A DNA stretch of 64,000 bases, taken from NCBI RefSeq assembly GCF_022808615.1, contig NZ_JAKZKS010000009.1, positions 1-64,000 on the forward strand, read 5' to 3'. Below the pieces are notes generated by a model. It searched no databases. It was given only the letters and a program-made list of their open reading frames with translations, and had not been told where the DNA came from. A program made the position numbers and the translations under genes. The stretch comes from Bacillus sp. FJAT-47783 (GTDB lineage: Bacteria; Bacillota; Bacilli; Bacillales; Aeribacillaceae). Below are positions 25,769 through 34,957 of the stretch, piece by piece; position 1 is the first letter of the stretch; each line of letters begins with the position of its first letter.

Positions 25769-26394
25769 CTGCTTTTTTTCTTTTTTTTGCTTTTTTCAAT
25801 GAGTGAGACATTTAACCGTGCTTCAATTTTCCTTCCAATGAACCAAAGCACCCCGACAATAATGGTAACAACGACTGTTCGAATCGGCTGTTCCACAAGT
25901 GCCCGCAAATCATGCCCGATATAGCTAACTGTAAAAATCATAACAGCTTTTCCTGTAATGACAGCAAGGACAAATTGCCAAATGTTTATTCTTGATAAAC
26001 CAGCGACTACATTGATGGCCGATGATGGTGTAAACGGAAAACAAAGCATAATAAATAGTGGGCCAAATCCATGCTTTTCAACCCAATGCATCATTTTACG
26101 AATTTTTTCATGCTTACTTAAAAAGCGGAAGAAGCGTTCCTGCCCAAACTTCCGTATAAGCAAAAAAACACCAATCGAGCCAACGACCGTTCCAATCCAA
26201 GATAGTAATGATCCAAGCCAAAGTCCAAATGAATTGGCGTTTGCAAACACAAATAAAAATAACGGAAGAAACGGTAAAAAGGCTTCAAGCATCGGTAAAA
26301 TAATGCCTGTTAACGGACCTAATGCCCGATATTCAACAAACAATTTTTCAATATCTTCTAAATCGATAGAATTTAAAAAATTTATAAAATCCAT
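25765..26394 (-). CDS. yhjE: YhjE-like TVP38/TMEM64 (DedA-superfamily) membrane protein
   Basis: 209 residues with about five to six hydrophobic segments. The conserved central region has FRFLSKHEKIRKMMHWVEKHGFG-type sequence followed by FPFTPSSAINVVAGLS, typical of the VTT/SNARE-associated domain. Members are implicated in lipid scrambling or flipping. It ends in a Lys-rich tail overlapping sipV, so the two are co-translated. The ribosome site is GAGGAG, 12 nt upstream. Confidence 0.82.
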   Translation of the reverse strand: MDFINFLNSIDLEDIEKLFVEYRALGPLTGIILPMLEAFLPFLPLFLFVFANANSFGLWLGSLLSWIGTVVGSIGVFLLIRKFGQERFFRFLSKHEKIRKMMHWVEKHGFGPLFIMLCFPFTPSSAINVVAGLSRINIWQFVLAVITGKAVMIFTVSYIGHDLRALVEQPIRTVVVTIIVGVLWFIGRKIEARLNVSLIEKSKKKKKSR

Positions 26395-26464
26395 TAGTAC
26401 AATAGCTCCTCAAATCGTAACAGCTTCTATATTTATTGTACACCTTTTATGAGAAGTTTAAAAT

Positions 26465-26515
26465 AGAAAAGCACAAGCGCCTTGCCCACCCTCACACAAA
26501 CATAAACAACTTGTT
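26465..26515. repeat. Dispersed intergenic repeat (AGAAAAGCGCAAGCGCC family), short copy
   Basis: AGAAAAGCACAAGCGCCTTG followed by CCCACC and CACACAAACAT matches the left part of the copy at 3823. The right part is missing. Confidence 0.5.
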
Positions 26516-26637
26516 CAATATTTTCACACTTTAGTGATGGTAAATTTTACAAAATAGCTTTTCCATACTTGAAAAAAAGAAATGAATCAAGTAAAATAAA
26601 ATACGAACAAACGTTCTAAGAAGTGAGGGTATTACTA

Positions 26638-27012
26638 ATGAATCGAATTCCAGAGACGATTCGTGATGTCATTGAACAGTCGATTTATTTGCCAATGACC
26701 ATTACCGTTTTAAACCGAGATTTAAACATCGTAGAGAAAAGTCCATTCAAGCTCAAACAACCATACGTACACATCATCGAAGAAGCGATAAAGCTTGCTC
26801 AAAAAGACTTAGCTCATGCAAAACGTGAATTGCGGAAATTAAACATCAAAGTCCTTCGGCGAAAACAAGACGAAGCCTTTACCTTATATAGTTTTTTCTA
26901 TAAAGGGTACGAAGAACAACACAACTACTTCAATCCAAGAATTCGCAACAAAGTATCCGAGCTGTTAGAGCATTATTTATTTGAAGCGAAGAAGCCAAAA
27001 GAAGAAGCTTAA
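26638..27012 (+). CDS. yhjD: YhjD-like protein, function unknown
   Basis: 124 residues, helical and highly charged, with no membrane segment. ATG 26638 is used (GAGGGT 8 nt upstream); the longer frame from GTG 26623 has no ribosome site of its own. Residues 5-40 (IPETIRDVIEQSIYLPMTIT) are followed by a Lys/Arg/Glu-rich region and YNFNPRI-like YFNPRIRNKV. Named by resemblance and by its position next to yhjE and comK. The MITE-like hairpin at 27011 probably terminates it. Confidence 0.7.
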   Translation: MNRIPETIRDVIEQSIYLPMTITVLNRDLNIVEKSPFKLKQPYVHIIEEAIKLAQKDLAHAKRELRKLNIKVLRRKQDEAFTLYSFFYKGYEEQHNYFNPRIRNKVSELLEHYLFEAKKPKEEA

Positions 27013-27101
27013 GGGGCTGTCCGACAAGTCGATTTTCCGACTATGGTTGCCCCTATTACATCATATTTCAAGAGATTTGCCCTTTTCGGACAGCTCCCCT
27101 T
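27011..27101. mobile_element. Short GGGGCTGTCC element, probable internal-deletion copy and terminator
   Basis: AAGGGGCTGTCCGACAAG and, in reverse complement, AAGGGGAGCTGTCCGAAAAG form inverted ends about 90 bp apart. They match the ends of the elements at 450 and 12728, but the interior differs and is shorter. It sits between converging yhjD and comK, where it could end transcription from both sides. Confidence 0.55.
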
Positions 27102-27224
27102 ATTGCGAAAATTTATGCATACAAATGGCTCGCTTTAAATTGTGCATACATCTCTCCTCAAAGTAGAACAATGGTTACGAATCCCGCTACCTATATTCCT
27201 TACGAAAAAACATCAAAAAACTGG

Positions 27225-27812
27225 TTAACACTCTTTCATTCCTTTGCGGAGCTCTCGTACAATTTGTTCATATAATAATGCTTTGGACCCGTCTGGAAAC
27301 AATAAGAAATCCATTTTTCGTTTCTCTTCTTCCATTCTTGATGAAACAACCGTACGAAGTTGTGCTGTTCGATAAAATTGGTTACGAAAAGATGTAAATG
27401 AAATATCTAGCTTGATTGACTCATTATTATGAAACGTAACAATCGTTTGGTCATGTGCTTCCTTTTTAAAACCGGAAATGTGAGCATGTGAAAGCCATGC
27501 ACATTGGGGTTTGGCTGGAGAATTTGTCGGGAAGAAATAAATCGTATTTGCTGGATCAATGACAATAGGCGGTTTATGAGTGATACCGATAAGCTCCTTC
27601 GTCCCGGTCTTTCTCCCTTGAAAGCTAGCGCCATAATAACGGCAACTTTTGTCAATAACTTGGGTAGTGCGAGTGTTAACATACACGACTTTTTGAAATT
27701 CAATAATTTTGGCTACTGGCTGATTAGAGTCAAAGTGGGGAAGAATCGCCATTGTTTGAGCATTAATGATATAATTGTCCAATATTTGTGCATCATTCCA
27801 GTTCGTGTTCAT
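27225..27812 (-). CDS. comK: Competence transcription factor ComK
   Basis: 195 residues. ComK is the master activator of DNA-uptake genes and binds AT-rich boxes. Conserved stretches: VIDKSCRYYGASFQGRK, THKPPIVIDPANTIYFFPT, PQCAWLSHAHI and FRNQFYRTAQLRT. I start it at ATG 27812; a GTG at 27818 is an alternative with tighter ribosome-site spacing. The upstream region to 28049 is very AT-rich, as expected for autoregulation, but no perfect AAAA-N5-TTTT pair was found. yhzC is divergent, as in B. subtilis. Confidence 0.93.
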   Translation of the reverse strand: MNTNWNDAQILDNYIINAQTMAILPHFDSNQPVAKIIEFQKVVYVNTRTTQVIDKSCRYYGASFQGRKTGTKELIGITHKPPIVIDPANTIYFFPTNSPAKPQCAWLSHAHISGFKKEAHDQTIVTFHNNESIKLDISFTSFRNQFYRTAQLRTVVSSRMEEEKRKMDFLLFPDGSKALLYEQIVRELRKGMKEC

Positions 27813-28049
27813 ATACACAACTCTCCTTCAAACAATCTATACACAATTTACCATCTTCTTATGTATTTTTCTATATGTTAAACGTATTGAAATCAAAAAT
27901 TGACATTATTTACAAAGCATTCATACTTCCTTAATAAAAAATAAAAGCTTGCGATTCAATTAATTAAATTTTCTAAAAATTATAAAAATTTGTTGATTTT
28001 TTAAGCTAATCACCATATAATAAAAAAAAGGCATCAGGGGTGATGTTCC

Positions 28050-28277
28050 ATGAAGGAGCGCAAGTCTTATACAGAGATGATGAAGGCACGGTCATCAAAG
28101 GGTAGTTCGCAGGACTTTATGTTAGATGTTTATATTCAAATGGTGTTTGACGAGGCGGTGTTCAATTACAAAAAGCTTCAGCTAGAAGAGAAGGTGAATG
28201 AAGCGTTAGATCAATTAGACAAAGAACGGTTTCTTAAGCTTTCTGAAGAATATGCACAGTTTGTAAGGTTTGCATAA
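28050..28277 (+). CDS. yhzC: IDEAL-domain protein (YhzC type)
   Basis: 75 residues. The C-terminal half carries the IDEAL-type sequence VNEALDQLDKERFLKLSEEY. This short helical domain occurs in several Bacillus proteins and likely mediates protein binding. It has a good ribosome site (AGGGGTGAT). In B. subtilis yhzC lies next to comK in the same divergent arrangement. Its exact role is unknown. Confidence 0.85.
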   Translation: MKERKSYTEMMKARSSKGSSQDFMLDVYIQMVFDEAVFNYKKLQLEEKVNEALDQLDKERFLKLSEEYAQFVRFA

Positions 28278-28282
28278 ATCGT

Positions 28283-28308
28283 AGCCAATCCCTTTGGTGG
28301 ATTGGCTT
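28283..28308 (+). terminator. Terminator of yhzC
   Basis: AGCCAATCC pairs with GGATTGGCT. The same stem sequence recurs 70 bp away as the aceA terminator, inverted-repeat style. Confidence 0.65.
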
Positions 28309-28353
28309 CCCTCTGTCATCATGAATGTACAGCAAAAGATGTTCCTATAAGAA

Positions 28354-28382
28354 AGAGCCAATCCTTTTATCGGATTGGCTCC
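28354..28382 (-). terminator. Terminator of aceA
   Basis: GAGCCAATCC (28355-28364) pairs with GGATTGGCTC (28372-28381). Minus-strand reading is followed by TTTCTTATAGG. The stem is shared with the hairpin at 28283. Confidence 0.65.
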
Positions 28383-28408
28383 CAAATGTGCGTCTTTTTC
28401 CCATCACC

Positions 28409-29695
28409 CTATTTTGTGCTTGTAAATTGTTCGGCTTCTGTGGAACCTTTAAGCGCGGTTGTTGAAGACGTTCCACCCGTAATGACTTGCGCGACTTCAT
28501 CGAAATAACCTGTACCGACTTCACGTTGATGACGTGTTGCTGTATACCCGTACTGTTCACGATCAAATTCAGCTTGCTGAAGCTCAGAGTATGCTGCCAT
28601 GCCTTCGTCTTTATATTTTCTAGCAAGTTCAAACATGCTGTAATTGAGTGCGTGGAAGCCTGCTAGTGTGACAAACTGGAACTTATAACCGAATTTTGCG
28701 ATTTCTTTTTGGAAGCTTGCGATCGTTTGGTCGTCAAGCTTTTTCTTCCAGTTAAAGGATGGTGAACAGTTATACGCTAATAGCTTTCCTGGATATTTTT
28801 CATGAATCGCTTCTGCGAAACGACGTGCCTGCTCAATATTTGGTTCAGATGTTTCACACCAAATTAAATCCGCATACGGAGCATACGCTAATCCTCTAGC
28901 AATCGCTTGATCAAGACCTGCACGTGTACGGTAGAATCCTTCTGGTGTACGCTCACCTGTAATAAACGGTTGATCACGCTCATCAATATCGCTTGTAATT
29001 AAATCAGCTGCGTCCGCATCCGTACGGGCAATAATAATTGTTGGTACCCCCATAACATCTGCTGCGAGTCGAGCGGAAATTAAATTACGGATGGCTGTTT
29101 GGGTCGGAAGTAATACTTTACCGCCTAAGTGACCACATTTTTTCTCTGACGATAATTGGTCTTCAAAGTGAACAGCAGCCGCACCCGATTCAATCATTCC
29201 CTTCATCAACTCAAACACGTTTAACTGTCCACCGAACCCAGCTTCAGCATCCGCAACAATTGGTGCGAAGAAGTCAATGTCATCTCGCCCTTCTGCATGA
29301 TGAATTTGATCAGCCCGTTGCAACGCTTGATTAATCCGTTTTACAACATGTGGAACACTGTTAGCTGGATATAAGCTTTGGTCTGGATACATTTGGCCAG
29401 CTAAGTTTGCATCAGCCGCTACTTGCCATCCGCTTAAATAAATGGCTTTTAATCCTGCTTTTACTTGCTGTACCGCTTGATTTCCAGTTAATGCACCTAA
29501 TGCGTTAATAAAATCTTCTGTTTGCATGTAATTCCAAAACTTTTCAGCCCCACGCTTTGCTAGCGTATATTCAATGTCGATGGACCCTCTTAATTTAATA
29601 ACCTCTTCTGCCGAGTATGGACGTGTAACCCCTTTCCATCTTTCATCCATTTCCCAGCTTTCTTGTAATTTCTTTACTCTTTCATTCATTGTCAT
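28409..29695 (-). CDS. aceA: Isocitrate lyase
   Basis: 428 residues, first enzyme of the glyoxylate shunt: isocitrate to glyoxylate and succinate. The active-site loop [11 protein letters not shown] with its catalytic Cys is near residue 188. DADAGFGG-like [13 protein letters not shown] and [12 protein letters not shown] are also present. GGGGAG lies 7 nt before the ATG. It is downstream of aceB on the same strand with a 128-nt gap, so they may be co-transcribed. B. subtilis lacks this pathway, and the pair is inserted between yhzC and yhfN relative to that genome. Confidence 0.96.
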   Translation of the reverse strand: MTMNERVKKLQESWEMDERWKGVTRPYSAEEVIKLRGSIDIEYTLAKRGAEKFWNYMQTEDFINALGALTGNQAVQQVKAGLKAIYLSGWQVAADANLAGQMYPDQSLYPANSVPHVVKRINQALQRADQIHHAEGRDDIDFFAPIVADAEAGFGGQLNVFELMKGMIESGAAAVHFEDQLSSEKKCGHLGGKVLLPTQTAIRNLISARLAADVMGVPTIIIARTDADAADLITSDIDERDQPFITGERTPEGFYRTRAGLDQAIARGLAYAPYADLIWCETSEPNIEQARRFAEAIHEKYPGKLLAYNCSPSFNWKKKLDDQTIASFQKEIAKFGYKFQFVTLAGFHALNYSMFELARKYKDEGMAAYSELQQAEFDREQYGYTATRHQREVGTGYFDEVAQVITGGTSSTTALKGSTEAEQFTSTK

Positions 29696-29823
29696 TTATA
29701 ATCTCCCCTTTGTTTTCTAATGAAATCTATAAAAATTGAAGTGGCTGTTCATAACGTAATCGCTGGCAAAATTCTTTGCTTTTTTGAACACCACACTCTA
29801 ACTCCCTTACCCCAAAATTGTCG

Positions 29824-31422
29824 TTAAGCTAATTGTTCATATCCAGGAAGCGTTAAAAACTCTGTAAATTGTTCTGAGCGAACAAGTTTATCAAAAAGAA
29901 TAGTCGCTTCTTCAAATTTCCCCTTTTTAAATGCTTCTTCCCCTAATTCCAATTTGATTTTCTGTAGTTCTTCTTCCTTTAATTGTTCATATAATTCAAC
30001 CGTTACGTTACGACCGTCTTCTAACATTCCTTTTGGATGGCGAATCCACTGCCAAACTTGGGCTCTTGATATTTCAGCGGTTGCTGCATCCTCCATTAAG
30101 TTGTGAATCGGTGCAGCTCCACGTCCAGACAGCCATGATGCGATGTAGCGAATCCCAACATCAATATTTGTTCGAAGTCCTTGTTCGGTAATTGTGCCAT
30201 TCGGTACCTCGAGCAACTGCTCCGCCGTAATCTCCATATCATCTAGCTTACGGTCTATTTGATTTTTTCCTTTCATGTATTGATCAAACATCTCTTTAGC
30301 CACAGGTACAAGTCCAGGGTGGGCAACCCATGTCCCGTCATGACCATCACGCGCTTCACGTTCTTTATCTTGACGCACTTTTTCAAAAGCAGCTTCATTT
30401 TTTTCCGGATCGTTTTTAACCGGAATTTGAGCAGCCATCCCGCCAATAGCAGGTGCTTCTCTACGGTGACATGTTTTGATCGCGAGTAAAGAATACGCTC
30501 TCATAAATGGAACCGTCATCGTAACTTGGGAACGATCTGGTAAAATCACATCTTCGTGATGGCGCATTTTTTTCAAATAGCTAAAAATATAATCCCATCT
30601 ACCACAGTTTAACCCTGCAGAGTGTTCCTTTAGCTCATACAATATTTCATCCATTTCAAACGCAGCTAAAATGGTTTCGATCAGAACGGTCGCTTTTATG
30701 GTTCCTCTATCGATACCTAATTCATCTTGAGCAAAGCAAAATACATCGTTCCAAAAGCGGGCTTCTAGATGACTTTCTAGTTTTGGTAAGTAAAAATAAG
30801 GACCGGTGCCATTATCGATTAGTGTTTTTGCGTTATGATAGAAAAACAAACCAAAATCCATTAAACTACCAGACATTCTTTTACCATCTACAAGAATATG
30901 TTTTTCTTCTAAATGTAAGCCGCGTGGGCGAACAATTAATGTAGCTGTTCCTTCTTTCAGTTTGTATGTTTTACCGTTTTCATTTTCAAACGCAATCGTT
31001 TGATTGACTGCATCTCGTAAGTTAATTTGCCCTTCTATTAAATTGTCCCAGGTCGGTGATGTTGCATCTTCAAAACACGCCATAAACATTTTAGCCCCTG
31101 AGTTGAGTGCGTTAATCACCATTTTCCGATCAACTGGACCGGTTATCTCTACTCGTCTGTCTTTTAAATCTTCTGGTATTGGAGCAATGGTCCAATCGCT
31201 TTCTCGAACGTGCTTTGTTTCATCTAAAAAAGAAGGTTTTTCTCCCTTGTTTAAACGCTCTTGCCTTTCTTCCCTTTTCTTTAATAACTCTTTGCGTCGC
31301 TCTCCAAACTTCTGTTCAAGCTTTTCTAGAAATTGAAGTGCGTCTTTTGTGAGGATCTCGTTGTACGCAGGAGACTTAATCGGACCAATTACTTGAATAC
31401 TTGATGTCGTCTTCATGTCCAT
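29824..31422 (-). CDS. aceB: Malate synthase (A type)
   Basis: 532 residues, condenses glyoxylate with acetyl-CoA to malate. Family motifs: [41 protein letters not shown], and [20 protein letters not shown]. The start is taken at ATG 31422, 7 nt after AAGGTGTGAT. The longer frame begins at GTG 31434, inside that ribosome site. With aceA it lets the cell grow on acetate or fatty acids. Confidence 0.95.
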   Translation of the reverse strand: MDMKTTSSIQVIGPIKSPAYNEILTKDALQFLEKLEQKFGERRKELLKKREERQERLNKGEKPSFLDETKHVRESDWTIAPIPEDLKDRRVEITGPVDRKMVINALNSGAKMFMACFEDATSPTWDNLIEGQINLRDAVNQTIAFENENGKTYKLKEGTATLIVRPRGLHLEEKHILVDGKRMSGSLMDFGLFFYHNAKTLIDNGTGPYFYLPKLESHLEARFWNDVFCFAQDELGIDRGTIKATVLIETILAAFEMDEILYELKEHSAGLNCGRWDYIFSYLKKMRHHEDVILPDRSQVTMTVPFMRAYSLLAIKTCHRREAPAIGGMAAQIPVKNDPEKNEAAFEKVRQDKEREARDGHDGTWVAHPGLVPVAKEMFDQYMKGKNQIDRKLDDMEITAEQLLEVPNGTITEQGLRTNIDVGIRYIASWLSGRGAAPIHNLMEDAATAEISRAQVWQWIRHPKGMLEDGRNVTVELYEQLKEEELQKIKLELGEEAFKKGKFEEATILFDKLVRSEQFTEFLTLPGYEQLA

Positions 31423-31587
31423 TACTTTTATCACACCTTCCTATCTGTTGTTATAATACAGATTATTAATCTTTGATATTAATATATAACAGAGTGTTAG
31501 AAATTGAAATACTTTTTAGAAAATTTATCCTACACATTTTCTTATCGATGTTTATAAGTTTTCGTTAATGAGAATGAATCTAGAAAG

Positions 31588-31730
31588 ACGAGAAAAGCGA
31601 AGGGCGCCTTGCTCACCATCGGACCAAAATGTTCTTCATTCAATCAAGTCGCTCTTTGCCTTTATTGGATGAAGGTTATTTGACCTCGAGGGGGTAAGTC
31701 ATTAGTGAATTTAAACTTTCTGAAACAATA
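31588..31730. repeat. Dispersed intergenic repeat (AGAAAAGCGCAAGCGCC family), copy 2
   Basis: Shares ordered blocks with 3823-3986, including GCTCTTTGCCTTTATTGG and AAACTTTCTGAAACAA. No ORF. The rest of the gap upstream of aceB (31423-31587) is AT-rich and likely holds its promoter, but I cannot pick one with confidence. Confidence 0.65.
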
Positions 31731-31732
31731 AA

Positions 31733-31757
31733 AAAGAACAGCCTTTCGCTGTCCCTC
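31733..31757 (-). terminator. Terminator of yhfN
   Basis: On the minus strand GGACAGC, loop GAAA, then GGCTGTTC followed by TTTTTT. Confidence 0.75.
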
Positions 31758-31774
31758 CCAAAAATATCCGCTTT

Positions 31775-33031
31775 TTATTGTTCATCTTCCTCTTGTATAT
31801 AAAGAATCCGCTCCATTAAAGTTGGGTGTCCATATCGGAATATTTTAACGAGCCTTGGTGGATTTACTTCACTTAGTCCGTGCTTTGATAAATCTTGAAA
31901 CGTTCTCACTGCAGCATCAGCATTTTCCGTCATTTCAATTGCATACAAATCGGCCTTTTTCTCTTGCACCCGTGACATCATGTTGGAAAATGGACTTACG
32001 GCAAACGACAGCATACCGATTATCATTAAAAACAGCGGAAGCGAAGAAATGTCGCGGATGCTCGTAATCTTCAGCTGCTCTTTCCATTTGCCACAAACAA
32101 AGCGCATGAGGCGACTCGTCAAGTACAGTCCAAAAAAGGAAAGGAGTAAATAGGCGCCTATGCCATAATAAATATGCTTCATCACGTAATGACCCATTTC
32201 ATGTGCCATAATGAACAAAATTTCATCTTCCTCTAGCTTTTGTAACGTCGTATCCCAAAGCACGATACGAGAATTAGAACCAATTCCAGTTACATAAGCG
32301 TTTAACGCATTCGTTTTCATCGACATGTTGACTTCATACACATGTTCTGCAGGTATATTCGCTTCATCTGCAATCGCTAAAATTTTTGCTTCAAGTTCCT
32401 TATCTTTAAGCGGATAAAAATCATTGTATAATGGGTCAATAACAACTGGTTGAATAAACATCATAAAGAGAGAAAACGGGACTGATAATAGCCAAGCATA
32501 GAGCCACCAGCGTTTTTCAAACTTCCGAATCAACCAATATAAAACGACGACAATGAGCAACATTAAAGCATAATTAACGAAAAAATCGATGATTGAATCA
32601 CGAATCCATCCAGATAGTGGCTGGGTTGTAATTTGGTAATCTGTTGAAATTTTATATCCGATCCATTCCAAAGGTAGTGTTAAAACCGTGACGAATAAGG
32701 ATAGCCAGAAAAAATAAAGAGCTGTTTGGATGACGGAAATCTTTGACGCGGTTTGTGCCCACTCTTGAAACTTTTTTGATACCCCAACGCTCAATATGAC
32801 AAAGAAAAGGAACCATTCGAGAGGAATTCCGATAAAAAATAGCAAATTTTTAATCCTCGAATAGTCTTGTGAAAGAACTAACTCTCTCCCATTCATAAAT
32901 GTTTTTGGATCTACAGCTGTTCCTTCATATCCAGAAGGAATCGAATTATTTGTAACATAAAATAAATACCAATAAATAAACAAACCGTATAAAAAATAAA
33001 GAATTACGGATGCCGTGAGCCACTTTCTCAT
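31775..33031 (-). CDS. yhfN: M48-family zinc metalloprotease YhfN
   Basis: 418 residues, Ste24/CAAX-protease-like. Membrane segments near 5-25, 60-80, 100-125, 150-170 and 180-200. The zinc motif HEMGH (in FIMAHEMGHYVMKH) is followed by further hydrophobic segments and a Glu-bearing region EKKADLYAIEM. The start at 33031 (MRKWLTASVILYFLYG) has GAAGGGGG just upstream, better than the ATG at 33055. The position agrees with B. subtilis yhfN. The natural substrate is unknown. Confidence 0.88.
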   Translation of the reverse strand: MRKWLTASVILYFLYGLFIYWYLFYVTNNSIPSGYEGTAVDPKTFMNGRELVLSQDYSRIKNLLFFIGIPLEWFLFFVILSVGVSKKFQEWAQTASKISVIQTALYFFWLSLFVTVLTLPLEWIGYKISTDYQITTQPLSGWIRDSIIDFFVNYALMLLIVVVLYWLIRKFEKRWWLYAWLLSVPFSLFMMFIQPVVIDPLYNDFYPLKDKELEAKILAIADEANIPAEHVYEVNMSMKTNALNAYVTGIGSNSRIVLWDTTLQKLEEDEILFIMAHEMGHYVMKHIYYGIGAYLLLSFFGLYLTSRLMRFVCGKWKEQLKITSIRDISSLPLFLMIIGMLSFAVSPFSNMMSRVQEKKADLYAIEMTENADAAVRTFQDLSKHGLSEVNPPRLVKIFRYGHPTLMERILYIQEEDEQ

Positions 33032-33111
33032 GGTAAGCCCCCTTCGTGTAGTCAAACTCTCTCTTTATCAGTTTAGTTAAAAGCTTGTCAAATTAGAACA
33101 AGCATTTTTAA

Positions 33112-33144
33112 AAAATAAAAAACAGGAGAAAAACCCCTGTCTTC
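33112..33144 (-). terminator. Terminator of azlCD
   Basis: On the minus strand ACAGG, then GGTTTTTCT, then CCTGT followed by a long T-rich run. Confidence 0.65.
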
Positions 33145-33165
33145 CGTTTAGCGAGTTTAAATTGA

Positions 33166-33471
33166 CTAAAAAAATACACTATAAAGACATAAAACAGCGA
33201 TCGATGACATAACTACAATGATCGCATTTGCACCTATATAAGCAACAACAAACGCTGTTACGGCACCGATGACTCCAAATATAACATCTTCTTGAATGAA
33301 AAATACGGCGGGAATAATGAGAGCCCCTAGCGTTGCGTACGGTACATTTTTCAAAACGTTTTGCCAAAAAGGCGGCAAGTTCATATTTTGAAACATAACA
33401 AGCGGGAGCATTCGTGGAACGTACGTCACAATCGCCATTCCGATGAGAATGAGCATGATTTCCTTATTCAT
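33166..33471 (-). CDS. AzlD-family branched-chain amino-acid transport subunit
   Basis: 101 residues with three to four hydrophobic segments, including the family's N-terminal GMAIVTYVPRMLPLV. The AzlD-type subunit works with AzlC in export of branched-chain amino acids or analogues. Its start overlaps the azlC-like stop by 8 nt. Good ribosome site GAGGTGAAAG. Confidence 0.87.
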   Translation of the reverse strand: MNKEIMLILIGMAIVTYVPRMLPLVMFQNMNLPPFWQNVLKNVPYATLGALIIPAVFFIQEDVIFGVIGAVTAFVVAYIGANAIIVVMSSIAVLCLYSVFF

Positions 33472-34192
33472 CTTCTTTCACCTCAAGCTTCCATTTTGTC
33501 CAAATCCACTCGACAAATATCGAGGCTGACAAAGTTCCAACAACGATAGACCATCCAGCAGACAACCATTCCATTAAAACAAATAATGAATTCATGACAG
33601 CAGCAAAGGTAGCTAATAGTAACACTTTCCGATGTCTTTTCATAGAAGGAACGAGAAGCCCAATAAACAATGCATAAAGAGCAATGGCCATACTCTCTTG
33701 AAGCACAACAGGTAAGTTGACACCAACAACGTGACCGACCCCTGAATGAATGACCCAGCTTGCATAGGAAATGAAGATGAGCCCAAACATATACGAGGTT
33801 GAAACCGTTCCTTGTTTTACCGAAGCAACCGAAAACGTTTCATCTGTGATCCCGAAGCTATAGAGCATTCGTTTCCAAAGTGAATCTTTTTCCATCTTTT
33901 CATTTAAAGAAGCAGACATTAAAAAATGTCGAATATTCACAATAAAAGTCGTTAAAATAATTTCTGCCGCTCCGACTCCTGCAGCAATAAAGCTAAGAGA
34001 AATATACTGGGCAGCACCAGCAAAGACAAACATGCTCATCATTACCGTTTCCATCAAGGTTAAGCCTGTCTGCTCCGCCAACAGTCCAAATGTTAACGCA
34101 ACAGGAAAATATCCAATCGCAATCGTTAAACCAGCTTGAATACCTGAAAAAAATTCTGATTTCTGTTTTGTTACGGCCGATGTCGAAATCAC
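33464..34192 (-). CDS. AzlC-family branched-chain amino-acid permease
   Basis: About 242 residues with seven or so hydrophobic segments. The conserved N-terminal IQAGLTIAIGYFPVALTFGLLA and FAGAAQYISLSFIAAG are typical of AzlC. The start is uncertain: GTG 34192 and GTG 34207 both lie in a purine-rich run (GGGGGAAGGAAGA); I prefer 34192. It is followed by its AzlD partner and preceded, 20 nt away, by a cupin-type regulator, so the three form one unit. Confidence 0.86.
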   Translation of the reverse strand: MISTSAVTKQKSEFFSGIQAGLTIAIGYFPVALTFGLLAEQTGLTLMETVMMSMFVFAGAAQYISLSFIAAGVGAAEIILTTFIVNIRHFLMSASLNEKMEKDSLWKRMLYSFGITDETFSVASVKQGTVSTSYMFGLIFISYASWVIHSGVGHVVGVNLPVVLQESMAIALYALFIGLLVPSMKRHRKVLLLATFAAVMNSLFVLMEWLSAGWSIVVGTLSASIFVEWIWTKWKLEVKEDE

Positions 34193-34213
34193 TCTTCCTT
34201 CCCCCACTCTTTT

Positions 34214-34774
34214 TTACGATTCTGGATAATAAATAATTACGGTAAAATGCGTCATAACATCTGTTGAATTTCGGTAAATATGTGGTTCATCTGCTTGAAA
34301 ATGAATCGCTTCTCCTTCTGTTAACCTGTACAATTCCCCATTTACCGAGAAGTCTAATGTTCCTTTCTGTACAAGAATATACTCTTCTACTCCCTTTAGG
34401 TGCCCTTCAGCTTCATGGGCATAATGAGCATCAAGCGTAACAGAAAACACTTCAAATTGCTTTCCGAATTCATACGGAAATAAAGGAAACACTTGATATT
34501 TTCCATCCTCATCTATAACTGGTGCAACACGATTTTTTGAAACAATCTTTACTTTCTTCGTTTCTTCTTTCATCAATGAAGAAAATGACACATGTAGCCC
34601 ATTTGAGATTTTCCACAGTGTCGAAACAGTTGGATTGGATTCCCCCCGTTCGATTTGACCTAACATCGCTTTACTTACCCCCGTTAACTCGGAAGTTTTA
34701 TCAAGGCTTAACCCTTTTTCTTTTCGAATTTTCGATAAATTTTTTGCAATATTTTGCTGAATTGATTCCATCAT
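34214..34774 (-). CDS. XRE-family regulator with cupin domain
   Basis: 186 residues. An N-terminal helix-turn-helix (about 8-65, LSKIRKEKGLSLDKTSELTGVS and GQIERGESNPTVSTLWKIS) is joined to a C-terminal cupin (about 105-182, with HAEGHLKGVEEYILVQKGTL and GEAIHFQADEPHIY). Such proteins usually repress the adjacent transport genes and sense a small ligand. It heads the azlCD unit and is divergent from the kinase gene. GAGGTG precedes the ATG. Confidence 0.88.
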   Translation of the reverse strand: MMESIQQNIAKNLSKIRKEKGLSLDKTSELTGVSKAMLGQIERGESNPTVSTLWKISNGLHVSFSSLMKEETKKVKIVSKNRVAPVIDEDGKYQVFPLFPYEFGKQFEVFSVTLDAHYAHEAEGHLKGVEEYILVQKGTLDFSVNGELYRLTEGEAIHFQADEPHIYRNSTDVMTHFTVIIYYPES

Positions 34775-34957
34775 TTACACCTCGAAATCGTTTTGTATAT
34801 TGTAACATACATTTGTGCGTTTTACTATACACTTATCCATGAGCAGTAGGAAATGACTATATGAGCTATACGACTCAACAGGACTTATGATATGATGTGT
34901 TATGGAGTAATCTGAGGATGTTTCAATGCATTTGTTGTACCATTTAGGAGAATTGAC

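Noticed and set aside
27813-28049. Perfect ComK box (AAAA-N5-TTTT pair) upstream of comK
   Set aside because: The region is AT-rich, but only imperfect spacings were found, so no site is called.
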